Shown here in pieces: positions 1-26,505 of a stretch of DNA of 64,000 bases. The DNA is taken from positions 2,914,001 to 2,978,000 of the forward strand of contig NC_060017.1 of NCBI RefSeq assembly GCF_021134715.1. Reading direction: 5' to 3'. Within the stretch, counting starts at the first letter, position 1. Every line of letters begins with the position of its first letter. The notes under the pieces are model-generated. The model had not been told where the DNA came from. It made no database searches and saw only the letters and a list, made by a program, of their open reading frames with translations. The position numbers and the translations under genes were made by a program. Origin of the DNA: Daphnia pulex (taxonomy: Eukaryota > Arthropoda > Branchiopoda > Diplostraca > Daphniidae).

Positions 1-3000
1 AACAACCGATCCTGAGCGTGAGGGATCGTGAGTTGTCAAAAAATGACTTTGTTCAACACCTGACACGTCGGTGTTAATAAAGGAGAAGTTGACATAACAA
101 AAATTATTACACCAGTGAGACAAACAGTAGCACTGGTGAGATATACACAAAGAAACACTGGAGGATGGATCGAGAAATTCGTCAGAGTCACAGGAGTTGA
201 TGGCACGTGTTGTTTTGAGTGCGAGCTACTGGATAGTGACTGCCACTCGACGAAAGAGAGTCCCAGTCTTAGTACCATCCGTGTAGTAGTAGCCTAGTAG
301 AGTAAGAAGACCTTCTTCTTCTTCTATCTTAACCTCCTCCTTCTTTTCGTTCACGATTTGCCCCGGAGACTCTAGCTCCGCCTACTGGCCGTCTTCCGAC
401 TCTGAAACGGAAACCCAAAAAGTCCCTGCTGCTTCACTCCTTTTACGCGCTCCAGCAGCAACAGTCGGTGAAGGAAGTTGGAAAACAGTTAGACGACAAC
501 AACAACAAACACTGGGTGGAGGGGGACACACACACTTTTGTGTATGTCAAATGTCCCGACCGGCCGCCATCACTTGGGAAACCAAAGACGCAAGGACAAA
601 ACACAAAAACAACGACATCCGATCACTTCCTCTTTCACTACTCGCATAAATGTCTCTCTCTCCAATGTTGGTATAAAATGTGCTGTACGCCGGTGGTGTA
701 ACGGTACCGCACTCGAATCTACGACAGGTTCCACTTAGTGAACACGACAACGACAACAACAACAACAACCAATCTTCAATTACAATGGCATACGTGGCCC
801 AGCTTTACTTCGGGTCGCGTTTCCACCTATCTTTCACCTGAATGACTTTTACTCATCACACGAACGTCGTTTTGTTGTCTGACATTAAGAATACGGTACA
901 TTTAAATCGTATTTTTCTTTTGTGTTCCAATATTCCAAAAGATTCCGGTTCCTTCGGGAACTCGACCCGATTTTTTCAAGCTAAATAGAAGTTTGGCTGC
1001 ATAAAATGTCTCCCCCCCCAAACAAAGAATATTCACCCAATTGTTCGTTTCTTTATCTTTTTTGTTATATATTCGAGTTTCAATTATGCAAAGGAGTAAA
1101 AAAAAAAACCAACTACTGTTAACAGAAAATCGTGTTACTTTACGGTCGCTTCGCTGCATGTCGTTACCCAGATTTTATCTAAAGATAAGACATTTTTATG
1201 ATATTCTGATTATTATTTTAAACGGAGAAACCGGATTACTTTCGCACGAAATGGTAACACGACCAAACAGCTCTTCTTCAGCCCCGAGGGGGATATTCTA
1301 TTTACCTAAAATCTTTCTTTTTCTGGCTCTACTTGTAATCAAGATGTAAAAACTTGTGAACGTGTCACCAGGTTGTTGTTGTCGACAGGAGGAGACGAAA
1401 ATAGGAAAGAGAAAGTTCCACTCATACATAACCATCACCGGATCAAAATCTTTTTTTTCTTTTTTTTCTAGGTGGAATGGTCACAAGATATGTAGATTAA
1501 GGATACAAATCGATAAGATGCGCTCTTTTGCGTTTGTAGATTGTTGGTACACAACCAAAGCGACCGGGGTTTTTTCTCTATCTTTTTTTGCTTATGGAAA
1601 TTGGGCGCGAGCCCAGCGGGAGCGTGCGAACACGGTAAGAGGGGAAGCGAGCGTGCGCGCACACAACCGCTTGATTGCGGTCTGGGAAGAAATCAAGAAG
1701 AAGAAGAAGAAGACCCTTTTTTTTACTTGATTTTGTTGTTGTTGTGATTTTCCTTTTCATTTTTTTATCTTTTTGAATTACAATGCAAGACATGTTTTTT
1801 TACCCTTGCGCTGGCTGCCTTTTGGGATTCAAATCAAAGTGGCACCCCTCCCTTTTGTAAGAGTTTTGTCGGAAGAGAAGGGAAAAGAAACAAATTAATG
1901 CAGACCTTGGACTGGACATGGCACCAGCACACAACGTCTCTCTTCTTCTTCATTTTCCTTTTGTTTTGAGCATTTCCAATGACTCCCGAAAAAATATAAA
2001 ATTGTGTACAAACCCGACCCCGAAAAACCCACCCAAATCGTCGGTCGAAAGACGAGTCGGGGGCCCTCTTGTTGGCAGCCCATTAAACAAGAGATTCAGA
2101 AACAGGTAAAAAAGAAGAAAAACACACAGACGAGACAGGAACGAACTTCCAAAACCAGAAAATAAAAATAAAGAAGTAACAAAAACGACAAGGACGAGAT
2201 ATTACCTCATTAATTATAGGCGCAACTATTAAAAATGTTTGAAAAAATATGAAAAAAAAATAAATGGGTATAAGAGACTGAATCTTCAGTCAGTCTATGA
2301 AAATCAAATAAATTAAAACGAATTTTCCAAAAATAAATCAAAAATAAAAGGTGGGAAGAGAGAGAAAAAACAAGAAGTAGAAGGGGTCTGGGAAAAAGAG
2401 ACTCGAAGAAGATTTCAAGCCAACTTTTTCCTCCCCTCACTACTTATACGATTGCTAGGAAGATGATGATGAATCCTTGTCTTCTTTGAACTCGGCCTCT
2501 CCCCCTGCGGAGAATGGCAAGGCCGCACCTCTCTAGATTCCACCTCGTTCCTCTATCCCTCTATCAATCTTTACTATAATATTAGAGTAGTACCAAGTAA
2601 ATAGTCGCAAAGGAGAGAGAGAGAGAAGAAACTTGTTCCTTCATTACGGTTGTTGCTAGACAAGTCTGACAATCTGCAATCCTGGAAACTAAGAAAAAAT
2701 GCGCACTTCAAAAAATGTCGCGGTTGTCGTTAATCATTTTTCTCCCTGAAGAAAGAAGAACAACAACCTGACGTAAATGACCGCAAGCTCCATTTCTCGA
2801 GAAATTCCGGTTAAGAAATCAAGTCGGAATTGATGACTGAGGGGAAAAAATATCCGATAATTATTCGACCTCGAGACCCAATCAGTTGGGGGCCATCACA
2901 TCATGACCAACGAAAGAAGACGTGACGCAATGTCGCTAAACAGGCTCTGATTTATACATGCAACCTTGTCCCGCAGAGTCTTAGAAACCTTGGCGCCGGC

Positions 3001-6000
3001 ATGTTATACCCATCGGATACAAATCGATTCATTCCGCGTGCGCAACTCGTGTACGTATTTATATATACTACCTGACTTGCACAGGTCGGTCTCTCGCTCG
3101 GCGGCCATAATCAATAAAAAAACAAAAACAAATTAGATGGTAAAAAATCTCTTTTTTGGGGCGGTGGCTTTCAAAATAAAAAACTATTCTTCGGACTGCA
3201 ACTTAGTAGTTGTAGTAGTGTGTCATTACAGTAAATCACATGCCGGAGCCACTGGAGCAGCCTTACGTTCAGTGCACAGGCGAGGCAACCATTTTTGAAT
3301 GTTTAAAATACTCGTTTCTCCTCTCTTTTGGCTAGTCCATAAAAAGAGATCAAAGACTCTGGGATGAGAAACATTGCCCTGCGGATTCTGCGCTGGTGTT
3401 GAAGGCCGCTGCAGCTGTTGTGTCGTGATTACACATTAAGCAGCGCAATGTTCCAGGTATAGGTAGGTTTTAGGCTTGTTGTTTCTTTGCTAAGCCAGAC
3501 GACGATGTTGGCTGTCCCGCCATGCGTGTCAAATATACACACGGTGGAGAGAGAGAGAGAGAGAGAGGTAACACGGCTTTTTTCTTCTTCTTCTCTGTGT
3601 TTACTTCAAGGTGAAACGCCTTGAGCAGACACACACAACAACACCACCACAAAGATGAGCAAAAGATGAGAGGAGGCCTCCCTGCCGTGGGAGAGAAGAA
3701 GACAGCCGTTTCATAACACCCAAAAAGACTTGCGTTTCTTCTTCTCTCCCATTTCTCATATCCCAATCGGGACTTGGATTGGCACGAAATCAATTCACCA
3801 TCACGCTGGGCTCAACTTAACTAACCATAAAGCTTCGATTTCTTCGAAAGAGTCACCGGGTGCGCCTATTTCAATCGATGGATGATGACACCTTACCTCT
3901 TGGACCGTGTCAATCCAGCGGAAATCCATCTTTCCCCCTTTTTATTATTTTTCTTCTTCTTTTGACTTTAGACCGGCGGCGGCGGCGGCGATGGTAGACA
4001 AGAGACGCAGGATGAAATTCCACACAAGTACAACAACAGATGAAAAAAAAAATAAATACGAATACAAGTTCGTTCAACGACACGTAGTGTAAGCGGACAT
4101 GATCCTATGCCGTTGACAGCTCGGGACCAACTGAACGTGAAGCCCCGGATTTACAATTTTCGCCTTTTTTTCTAGATAAATAGACACACGGTCTTCTCTC
4201 TCTCTTCTCCCCTTTTCCCTCGCTACCGTACACAGGACACAAGAAGAAGAAGAAAAAAGCAAAAATAATAATTCCAGTCGCCTTTTTCCCACCTGAGAGT
4301 TTGCCGGTGGCAACGAGCAGTGGCAAGGCTTCTTCCCCTTTTCCATCGTATTACCGAAAATAATATAATAATAAAAAATAGTAAAAAAAAAAAGGACAAC
4401 GAACGAACGTGCTATTCCTTTCTCGTTTCTTCCACGAGTGCATCTAATTCTCTTTCGCCCTATGGCCATCAAAACAGTTGGGTCATCAGCTCCGTTTTTT
4501 TCTTTTTTGGCACCATCAACTGTAGCATCCTGTAGTTAAGCTCTGAAATTGCTGCGCGTGCTTCACCTGCTCTCTATCCTAACGATACAATCGATTAGCT
4601 TATGGAAAGACAATAGAGCCCCAAGAGGCTTAAGTATTGTCACAGGGATTAACGACTGATATAACAAGACTAGCCTGTTAGCCCCAAAGGAGAGAAAGAA
4701 AAAAAAGGTAATGATTCGGTCAAAGCCGAAAGGAATGAGGGGATAGTCGTCGATAGTCGTCGTGACGTCCGTGATTAAGCCCCCCCAAAGGCCGTGTAGT
4801 GGACAGCACTGTGTAATAGCTAACCAACGTCGGAAACATGGCGAACGTCCGCTACTACTAACCCAAGGGGGAAACCAACGGTTCATTTTTCGATTCTTCC
4901 TTCCTCTCCACCCAAAAAGCCACAATGAACATACTATATATATTTTGAAGACGTGGTTTAACATCAACAACAGAAGCGAGCAAAAAGCAACAAGACTTCG
5001 CCACACATACACACACACACAAAAAGCGTTTGAGGTGGGGAAACATCACGACCCTGTGAGTGCGTGCGTGATTGCACGACTCGCCAAAATGACAGGTGAA
5101 CTGGTGAAGAGGTACAAGTAACGTTATCTCACCAATAGGCGTTAGAAAACAAAGGGAAAACTGCGCACGTATAGAATTTAACAAAATCCCGCGACCGTAA
5201 CGAATTTCACCTCGTGATTTTGTTTTTATCGCGCTCAAATGTCGACATGCAGGCCGAAAAAAATAATAAAAACCTTGACACCCATATCATTCTCAACTTC
5301 ATCACAACAACAGGGCCGATCGATTCTATTTTTTATCCTCCAGTGTTCTTCCGGCCGATCTGTCGTCAGCGGTTACACGCACGCGCTATTCTTCCCGAAA
5401 TAAAAAATGAAATTCTCTCACGCTGGACAATCGCCCCGACTTTGTGTGTAGGGTGTAACATTCACAAGTGACGGTAGAGACCCGCTAAATCGCCCCCTTG
5501 AAAACCAAAAAAGTAAAAACCCCAAAAATATCCTCTGGACTGACCAAGCTGCCAACTCTACAACCTCCATAATGAGCATTTCCGCGTGCAGTGAAATTAT
5601 TCTCACGAACAAAAAAAAGAAATAAAAAGTGACTGTAGAGAAGACATTTGTTGAAAGATAAAATAAAAAACGGGGAAACGTATTTATTATTATTGTTCTT
5701 TTCTTCTTTTCCCTCTTCATTATTACGACACACAACAACAAGTCCGAGACGCTCGACAGAGAATATAAAAATGAGTCATTAATAATTGCAAGGACTCCCT
5801 GCTGGATGTTGTGGGGGAGAGGAAGGAGCTGTTAGCTCGTGCTCGTCGTCCAACGCGAAATTCTGACGTCACATTGGCGTCGTGAATGGCGCAACGCTTT
5901 CTGCCCACACTTTTTGGCGCTCATCACCATGTTCTCAATAGACTTTTTTCTTTTTGTTATTTAAAAAAAAAGGCTGGTTGCCAGCTTCACCCAAAATTGG

Positions 6001-9000
6001 GATCAACCTCCTTTTTGGAGACTCATCAAGTCAATTTTCAGTGAAAAAAAGGAAGGAAAAAAAAATCCAAATAAGTTATTTCATTTATTATAAAAACGAA
6101 ATGCGAGCCGGATCTTTCGGTGCATTTTATTTTCAAATGATGATTTCATTTTTTTTTTCGGGTGGTAGATAGGATTTTGATTTGTGTTTCTTATTTTTTT
6201 TGCCAACTCGAGCCGGATCAAATGAAAGAAAATAAGCAGGGCGTCGTTAGAGTCGTAAACATACGGCGGGTCCATCAAACCACCCAAAAAGCTAAAATAG
6301 CAGGGCCTGGTCCTATGCTAATTCAGCAACCGGTTTATTTCATTTGCGAAAAAAAAAGAACAGGTTCTTTTTCATTTCTTTTATTCATTTATTTACTGTT
6401 TTTACGAGCCACTTTTATGACCAAAAGTCAAGAAATCACCGAGAACACTGTGCCCTTTTTTTCTTTCTCCCCTTATACTATTTCCTCGGCACGTTGGTGG
6501 GTGTCGCTGTTGGCATTACACCGATTTTCATTTTAAATAAAAAATAAAAAAGTCATGGCGCAAACGAAAATGTAAAAACTCTTTTAACGAACGTCGCCAG
6601 ACATGTCAAATGTTTTCAACACTCGGAATCTGTCCTTAAAAACATTAAAAAATCAAAATAAAATAAACCGCGATATTTCTATTTGAGCAAGTTTGTTGTT
6701 TTAGTTAATCATCAATGGCTCCATGATGGCGCCCCGACGTCATCCGATACCTCCTCAAAGTTTGTTCTTCCTTCTACTAGTGGTGCCCCAAAAACTTACA
6801 TAACGGAGGGGTTGGCGGCCCTGTCTGCTATTCAGCACAAGGTGGCCGGTATTGATCGCATTGCGCTGACTCAGAATCTAAAGCGGGAAGGGGGGAAAAA
6901 GCAGCTAGGGAGAAACTTGGGCCATGGTGCATCAAGCATGGTTATATATGTAGTACGTGTGACGCTTTTTCCAGGAGGAAAAAGAATCACATTTCCATAA
7001 CACAGGACTCTTTTTCTTGCTCTCAAAGATTTTTCTCGTGACAACAAAACGAGTCCATCACGCCCCCACACCCTCTTCTCAAACGATTGCTCAAAGACTT
7101 GTCAGATATTTATCAGCATAACAAGTCACTTGAAAGCGGAAATGTGTCATCGGTGGAAAGTTCAAGGGGGAATAGGAAGGAACTGGAAGAGAGACAGACA
7201 GTTGTTCCGGAACGACAGTCTCGTACGGACGGAATTAGACAAAAACATGCACGGGATATTTTTCCGAAAAACAGATGGCTTCTTTTTTCTTGCTGCTGCT
7301 GCTCTCCCCACAAACTTTTTATTTTTTCCCTCCCTAAAATTGTCCCGGGTGCTGAAAGAACAATTCCCCTAAATAGTTTAACTTCTTTTAGCATCAACCC
7401 AAACAAAAATAAAAAAAACAATCAACTTAGAAAGTAGTAGTTGATTGTTCTTTGTTTTTCGAATAATCCCACAAGATGTTGCTTCAAACTTAAAACAAAT
7501 AAAACTCTGGCTGATCCACGACAGATGGGACTAGAAATGTTATTGGAGGAGTCTGTATAAAAAGCGAAAGAAAATAACAACGGCCATAATATATCCCTGT
7601 CTTAACTGTTCGATAGACACGTTGCATTTTTTGGTTATTTTATTTATTTTCTTTCCTGGTGTCTGTCGGTGTATATTCACCGTCCGATGAACATTGTTAC
7701 TGCACCCACACGCTCAAACACACAACAGCTGCCTGCCTGCCTAGTGCCTACCTCTCTGGGTGACGGGCGTTTGCATGCCGTTGAACTAATGCGGCGATTT
7801 GAAATCGTTGGCTAGCCATGCCTTTATACCGTGAACAGAAAAATCGTCGATCCGTTCAACTTTCCTTCGCGCCATATTCCTAGTATACTCGGCCCACCAT
7901 TTACAGTCGAATTCAGCTACGCATCAACTTAACGAAATAAACGTTTAACGGAGAAAAGTCTTACCTTTTATTAAGCAGAGTAAACCAGTTGTAAGTGACT
8001 CTACTGCATCACTGAAATCCACCAACTACGATCCGAATCTATATGCAAATCACTTGAATCATGTTGCACGTTCGATGCTGAAAAAAACCACGTGCTCGAA
8101 AACGACTGCCAATAATCCAAATGTGTCGAATGTCAAACAAAGCCAATTCTTTTCTTCGTCTTCAACGAATATTCACCACGAGTATAGTTTCACCAAAATG
8201 GATGACACACAACAAAAAATCCGAAATTAAATTGGCGTATCAAAAGTGTGCGAGTAATGTCGATCGACTGAAACTGTGCACAGCCTCTCTGAGTGAAGCC
8301 TGTAAAAATACTGACACTGGACTTTTGTGTCTCTGTGTGTTGGCCACAACACACAACGGGCGTCTGAGAGCGGGCGCGCCAAGCGCATGAGGAGAGAGAG
8401 TCTGTTGTCTGCTGTTGGTTGGAGAAAACAGAAAATTCTGCAGTTTTATAAAACGCCCCCCTTCTCTCCCTCTTCTCTCTGTCAAAGGGGGGGTTGGCTG
8501 TGTGAAAAAGGAGGGAATAATCAAATAACCCTAGGGTGGAATATATCGGCGGAGGAGGGGGTTGGAAATCCCCCATAAAAGAGAAAACATCAAAAATAAT
8601 GGCCGACCCTCTTCAAGAGATCGGGGTATGCTGTTGCTGCTCGCGCAGACGCGGACTTTTGATGATCGTTCAGGGAGATGTTGGGACTATCGAACTAATA
8701 CTGTGCAGAGAGTCTCCTCCCTCTTTTAGGTAGGACCTTTTTTAACCGATAGATCCCCCGCCGCCATGTGGCACAATTGCCGGTCAGATCTCCTTTTTTT
8801 TCAACAAAAAGATAGCCTGACTGTCAAAGATACTTTCGAAGCCGCTCGATCAAAGCCGATAAGCATCTTTCTCTTTGCTAAACGAAAAAATACGAAAATA
8901 AAAGTGTGGTATTATAACATGTGGTGGCGCATAGGTCCTTTGGGTCTATCTGTGTGTCATTCGGGGAAAAACAAAACCCGCCCCATATCTCCTCGGTATT

Positions 9001-11308
9001 AAAAACTATAAACTTGTTCTCTCATAGGAATGAGATTTATTTGAATGACCTTGTCAAATCATGATAACGTTCTACGGACGACCAAAAGAAGAATCTTTTT
9101 AAATATTTCTTGTCCTTGACTTGCTGTGCTATGGCTACCAAGAATTTGAACTGTCACGAATTTCCCCATTTTTATTTTTCAAAATAAAAGGCGAGAGATA
9201 AGATTTATGGTGCATCCATCTTTTCTAGGGCAGCAGCAATTAAAAATTATTATTGCGGCTGCGTGATGCAGCTGTCCGTCCCGAGGACCTAAAAGGAATC
9301 TGGATGGTGGCCCTATCAAATGAGTTTGAGCCGACTACTTTGGTAGTTAGTACTTCATATCCGGTGGGTCTGTGAATGCCATGTCGACACTCGTTGCAGC
9401 TCTGATGGGCTGAGATATCGATCATCATTCAGTTGGCGCCGCAGCGTTTGGTCACCGGATGTCGCCTTCTCAACTCGTTTGCTGCTCTCCAGCAGCAGCA
9501 GCAGCCAGCACGTAACCCTATTTCCTTCTTCTCGCAATCAAGATGCGGATGGACGGATGGATCCCTGGGCACTTGCACGAAACGATCTCATTTTCTTCTT
9601 CTCCTAGCAACAGATGCTGCTGGTTGTAAATGAGCCGTGGCTCGAGCCACCGCGAATCGATAGAGAAAACAGAGAGCCCTAGGGGTGTGTATAATCATCA
9701 TCATCTTGTGGTTTCCATCGGGTCTAGAGGAAACGAAAAAATTGAATACTTGAAGGAATTTATTTTCAAGCTAGAGCGAATATCACGTTAGCACGCAGCA
9801 GCTGCGTGTGTAGTCCAATCTGTTTTAATTGATGCCCAGAATCTTGTGTACATGATGAGCCACTCGGAATTCCAGCTGGATGTGCCCACGTGAATTACAT
9901 CCTGACGTCTATGTACATTCTGTTTAAAACCAACAACATTTCTTCGTCAGGGAAAATAAGTCCTTGTGTGTGTGTGTTTTGGAGCGATGAAGTCGTCACT
10001 AACTGGCAACAGCTCTATAAATACATCAAAGATGCACTCTTCTTCATCGTTCGAGAGCCACAGAGAAACAACCTTTAACTATTTATAAACTTGAAACATT
10101 CTACATCTCGCTTCCTGGCCTTTGCACATTAAAGTGGAAACAAATTCCGGCGCGCTACTTAAACAAAAAAACAACAACAGAATTAAATACGTATATACCC
10201 AGTATCGAGAAGTCATTGATCTTAATTTAGCTCCAGGCCGCAGACAACTAAAAAAAAAAGGAGAAAATGATATTCAAATGCGTGTATTCTTCTTCTTTCA
10301 TTGTTGTTGAATGTGGTTGTTGTTTGTATAGGTTTGATATTGGCGCGTCCAGGAAATACACGAAACAAAAATGATGATGATGGTGGTGGGTCGTCTCTCT
10401 CTCCTCTTGGCTCTTGTGAATATTCGTTACCATTATTAGACATCAAGGGTAATGGATTGGCGTGGACGTGTTGTACCGCGAATAAAAAAGAGATGAGACC
10501 GCCGCCACGCGAGCAGCAAGCAACAACGAAGAGAAAGCCATCGAGTCTCACGCAAGGAGAAACAAACGAGACAAGTGCGAAAGGAGGAAATGATGATGAT
10601 GATCAAGACGGACAGAAAACGAGGGATATAAATGTGGGTAGACGAAAATTACATCTTGGGCTATTAAACGTCAAAAAAGAGTTTCCTTTTTTTGTTGTTA
10701 TTGTTGTTTTTACGTTAAAAAAAAAAGAAAAGATGGAAACAGACAGACAGAGAAAAAGAAATGGTTTTTTAAAAAAGTGTTCGCAAAACATCCGACGATA
10801 CGAAAGAGGCACTACATTTGGACGGAATGATCCGGAAAGGAGGGATAGGTAGAATTAAGGCTGATATGATACTGATAACACAGGAGAGAAATATTTTTAT
10901 AAAAGGGGAATCACCCTTTTCTTTTTGGTCAACTCAAAAACAAATTAAAAAGAAAAAAAAGTTGTCAAATAATATGGCGAAAAACGAAAGATTCTGTCCT
11001 TTTTTTTCTCTCTAATTGTTTTGTTTTTGTTTGTTTTCTTTTTGTTCATTATTATCTAATCGCAAAAATTCCAGCCCGCTTCTGAGGCATTGGAAAAGCT
11101 GCCATTGGTTACCTTTTGTTTGATTTTTAATATACAGAGAAAATAGAGGGGAAAAAAATACTTGGGGATTTCCATCGCAGCGATTCATGGCGTCAACGGA
11201 ATACATATGACGACGTGGGTCAATCGCCAACCACGCCCTTTTTTTTCTTCTTTTAAACACACACGGTCGACTGCCATGAATGACGACGGTAGGAAAAGCT
11301 GTCAAAAC
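1..11308. other. Long intergenic stretch, no gene recognised
   Basis: I see no exon with recognisable protein similarity or a chain of phase-compatible exons on either strand. The open frames are short, low-complexity and do not splice into anything. The stretch is rich in homopurine/homopyrimidine and A/T runs and in simple repeats: TTC triplets near 312-330, GA at about 3547-3567, GGC triplets near 3973-3990, and CAG triplets near 9493-9508. It lies downstream of the mbt stop codon (mbt is on the minus strand). It could hold UTR, enhancers or non-coding RNA, none of which I can support from the sequence. Confidence 0.6.
3547..3567. repeat. GA dinucleotide microsatellite
   Basis: Uninterrupted run of about ten GA units, one of several purine-rich simple repeats in the gene-poor first 11 kb. 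Confidence 0.85.
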
Positions 11309-14498
<3,190 letters not shown>

Positions 14499-16667
14499 GG
14501 CGAATCAACTTTGAATATTGAAGAACTAGAACTATTCAAGAAAACAAACAATACAATCAGTTCCTTTTGAAACAGTACTAGTCGAAACACTTTCAAAGAG
14601 AAATAGCGGCACTTTACACACAATCTTTGCCGACATAGAAATTGAACGAACTAAACGGCATCACGCTTCATGTACCAATGAGAGTCTCGTTTCCTCTTCT
14701 GATGTTTGTATCTGCTACGACAACAAACACGAACAACAAGGTAAAAGTAGGAGCCAACGCGAGGAGAGAGAAGGACGAAACGAACCGTGTTGAACGACGT
14801 CAACAGCCGAATGACGTGCGGCGTATATACCTCCCTCCCAAAGGCGTCTGGTTTATGTTTCGTGCCGGAATGCGGCCGTAAAAAAAACGAAGACGACGCG
14901 CATACACACACAACACAACACACACACACAGACACACACTACCAACCTAGTTTTTAAGGTTGCTAGTTAACCCAAAATAACTCCATTATGTTCCAATCAA
15001 AGCCTATTGTTATGTTACGTGGCACAGAATGGTTCTGATTCAAATGCCCAATTACAATAAATGTTTTGATAACTTGATCGTCCAACTGTTAAAACCCAAT
15101 TACAGGTGTAAATTTAAACCCTAAACTTGAACCACATGGGAGAGAAACATTTTCCATCTTCAACGAAAACCAGTTAGTAGGGAAACATCTCAGACGAGAG
15201 TTGAACACTATCTACTTATTCAATTCAAAAGCACAGCATTATTGTACGCAATGCAGTTAACTTCCTCAAATGAATCACATAAGGTCACAAAGGTAATGTC
15301 ATTAAGGGCTTGTACACCTAACAAGATTGTAGACAGATTCAGTTTTGACAGGCGAAATGGGGGGGGGGGGGTATTTGTGAAGCCTTCTAAATGTTGATTT
15401 ACTGAAAATCCTTATAACATCACTATGGTAACACTCAGGTAATGACAAAACACATGCACGCACTGGCCACGTACCAAGTCCACGTTTTTATCGACCGACT
15501 AATGCCGAGGATCAATAAATTTCACACATGAAAACAAAAGACTTGGCCTATGGAGGAGGTAAGATAACCAAATGTCATTCGGCCGTTGAAAACACCAAGC
15601 CACCCCTTTCACCTGTTAACCATTCAAAGAGCACAGCAAAAATGCACATAAACTCACCTTTAAAATGATAACACCAAACAGGAATCCAAAAGCACCACCA
15701 AATGAGCACTTAGAACTTAAACATCGAAGAAACTAAAGGAAATGAAAGAAAAAAAAGGCTGCGGAAGATTGTTTATAGTGAATCTTGTATGGCCGCCATC
15801 TTATTTGCTTGTTAAGGTGTTTCCCCCTCCCCCACAACAGGTGAAGGCTAACTAGTGACCATTGTTTTCACCTACCCATCAAGCGATTTATTATATTAAT
15901 ATAAGCAAGTCGTAAAATACAGCATAACTAAAAAAATATTGAATTTTCATTCGCCAATTTTATATTTTAGAATGCTGTCATAATAATATCATCTTTTTTT
16001 TTTTTTGCAATTTTATTTTATTTTTTGGAAAAAGAAATTCGTAGCGGGTCGCTGCTAAACAGAAACCAGACACTTGGCTTGGTTTTTTATTTATTGCGTT
16101 GTATTTGGATAAAAGAAATTCACAACTATGAATATATGCAATATCTAGAAGAGAGAGTGGGAGTGGACAAGTTCTGGAGGACAAGAGAGCAATTTAAAAT
16201 TTTGCTCAAGGAATGAACTGTAAATTAAATGTGAAAACAAAGTAAAGAAAAAAAAATAGTATAGTTGGGATTGATTCACAAATCGGCTCATAGGCCGATC
16301 CAGCGCCATCTAACGAGTAAAGAACAATAGTAGTCCCAACGATCATAAGGCATAGTTTGTTGGCACACCCAAAAGATTTTTGGCTAGGTATGAAAAGAAT
16401 GAAAAGATGAAATAAAATTTGGAAATAATACAGGTTACGGATTTGAATAACAATGAGAGGTACCAACAATCGCGGAATAGGAATTGCAACATCTACGAGT
16501 TTTCTTTAATGGATCCTTTTATGTTTTTAATGTAAAGAGAAATATACTCAAATGAAACGTATGGCGACGTACGGGGGGCATGGAAGCGCATGTTTAAGCA
16601 ACAGCAGGTTCACATTATGTGATGGAATGTGATGACGAAGAATTTAATGAGTTGAACGCCACAGGTC
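14499..16667. other. Intergenic region between mbt and norpA
   Basis: Contains the mbt 5' flank (mbt reads leftward from 14498) and the 3' flank of norpA (stop at 16668). CA repeats occur near 14900-14937. A homopolymer run of about 13 G lies at 15359-15371, unusual in this AT-rich setting. No coding exon seen. Confidence 0.6.
15359..15371 (+). repeat. Poly-G homopolymer run
   Basis: Thirteen consecutive G on the plus strand. Long G runs are rare here, while A/T runs are common. It may vary in length between individuals or be an assembly-sensitive site. Confidence 0.8.
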
Positions 16668-24808
<8,141 letters not shown>

Positions 24809-26505
24809 TTTCGCGCACAATAATTATTCGTGTCGGGGACCAAAAAATGAATAAAAACCAAAAAAAAAATTGGCCGGGAAAAAATGCTCACGGACCAGCA
24901 GTGGGCAAATTAAAATGAACTTGTTAACAATTCCACGGACGTTTCTAAAAGTGGAGGAAAATGTGAAAAATGAGGGAATTCTCTCTCTCCAGTTTCGGAG
25001 ATGGTGGCGGACGGTGCGCTACTGAGCTTCAACGGGACTGAAACCCATCACATAACACCCAGAGAGAAAGAGAGAGAGAGAGGAAGTTCTCTTCCACGTT
25101 GCCTGGTTGCTGCGTGCGCGTCGACGAAAAGCTTAGCAAAAAGGAGAAATAAAAAAAGCACGGAGCGAAGTGCGGCGCGGGCTTCGATCCAGCTGGAAAA
25201 CACCAACAAAGAAAAGGCAAAAGAGAGAGAGGGAAAAATTTATGGAAAAAGGTAAAGGGCAGAAGGAAAGTGTGTCAACGAGTTCGACTTTGAACGCACA
25301 ATCTTTCGTGGGTTTTGCCCGTAAAGCCAATTTTGTTGGTGCAAACGAAAATGCCAGACGGTCAGCAAACGCAACACTCAAACTGGAACTAAACTTAAAA
25401 AAAAAAAAGAGTAAAAACCAACATTTATAGCTAGTCGATGCTTATTGTAGTGAACGCAGACTCTTCTCCGGATCAATAACATCAGACGAGATCGACGCAC
25501 AACTCCACCAGAGTCCGGGATCGATGGAACACACACACACACACACACACAAGGAAGATTGGGCGTTCTTCGTCTGCGTCGTCATCCGCCATCAAGTGGC
25601 CATTTTTCGCCGCCAAATCTTATTCCGCAAAAATGACCGGTCTTGCTGCTTGCAAATGAACAGTAAAATAACAAAAGAAACATCTACTCTTCACTTTCTT
25701 TCCTTTTTACCAGTTCCCGGAATCATGACGATCTGGTTGTTGGAGCTCATTTATCTTCACGTTTCCTGACACATGCACTTGCACAATATCGATCAGCAAA
25801 CAAAAACAGCTATGCTTCAGAGCACTCGAGAGCCACCGGTCGGTTCGTTACAGGTTTTCGTGCACCTTTTTTCGTCCGTGCAGATTATTTCGATTCCCTT
25901 TTTTTCCCCCTTCACCATTGCAAAAGGTCAACGACGCTCATTGCGTGGTGCTCTCGCAACTTTATCGATGGGCTCTTAGTTTTAACGAGTTTTACGACGT
26001 AATAAGGTCAAACGATTTACGGAAATGGCATTTGATATGTTTTCTTTTCTTAAAATAATTTTGCCATTTCCGATGGCCTTATATCCTTCCGATGCATTTG
26101 ATGGCCATTTCTCAGCTAACGGATGCCAGTTAGCATGTACTTAAAGACGACGATTTATTTTCGACGGTCTCGGCCGTCTAGTGCTCGAAATCGATTTCTA
26201 ATTCAATTAAGACAGCAGCGCGAACTATTGTGCAGCACATTGACCAATCGAATTCCAGACAGGAAAAAGAAGAGAAAACAAAAGCGTCAGTGGTACAACT
26301 TTAATCTTGTTTGGCTGACGTACAAATTGATCAAGGAAGTAGTATATTGCACGTGGACATACACTCTACGGGCTTCCGACTACACAGGGGCATACACATT
26401 CTATAGACCCCTTCAAACTTATCCTTTTTTTTTTATCTTTAATGACTTCGTCCTCATAGTAGCAAGTTCCAAAATAGGGATCGATTTTTATAGTTTCAAA
26501 GTTGC
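24809..26505. other. norpA upstream region
   Basis: Between the norpA start codon and the stop codon of the cyanophycinase-like gene, both on the minus strand. It should contain the norpA promoter and 5' UTR, but I could not place a TATA box or start site. Holds a CA microsatellite at 25530-25550 and GA runs near 25067-25081. No coding exon recognised. Confidence 0.6.
25530..25550. repeat. CA dinucleotide microsatellite
   Basis: About ten uninterrupted AC units in the norpA 5' flank. Confidence 0.85.

Noticed and set aside
688-735. tRNA-like stretch (GGTGGTGTAACGGTACCGC)
   Set aside because: It resembles a D-arm, but no T-arm GGTTCGAATCC or closing acceptor stem follows at the right distance, so a tRNA cannot be supported.
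6683-7000. 105-codon open frame
   Set aside because: No ATG at its start, no similarity, no splice partners, and it lies in simple-repeat-rich DNA.
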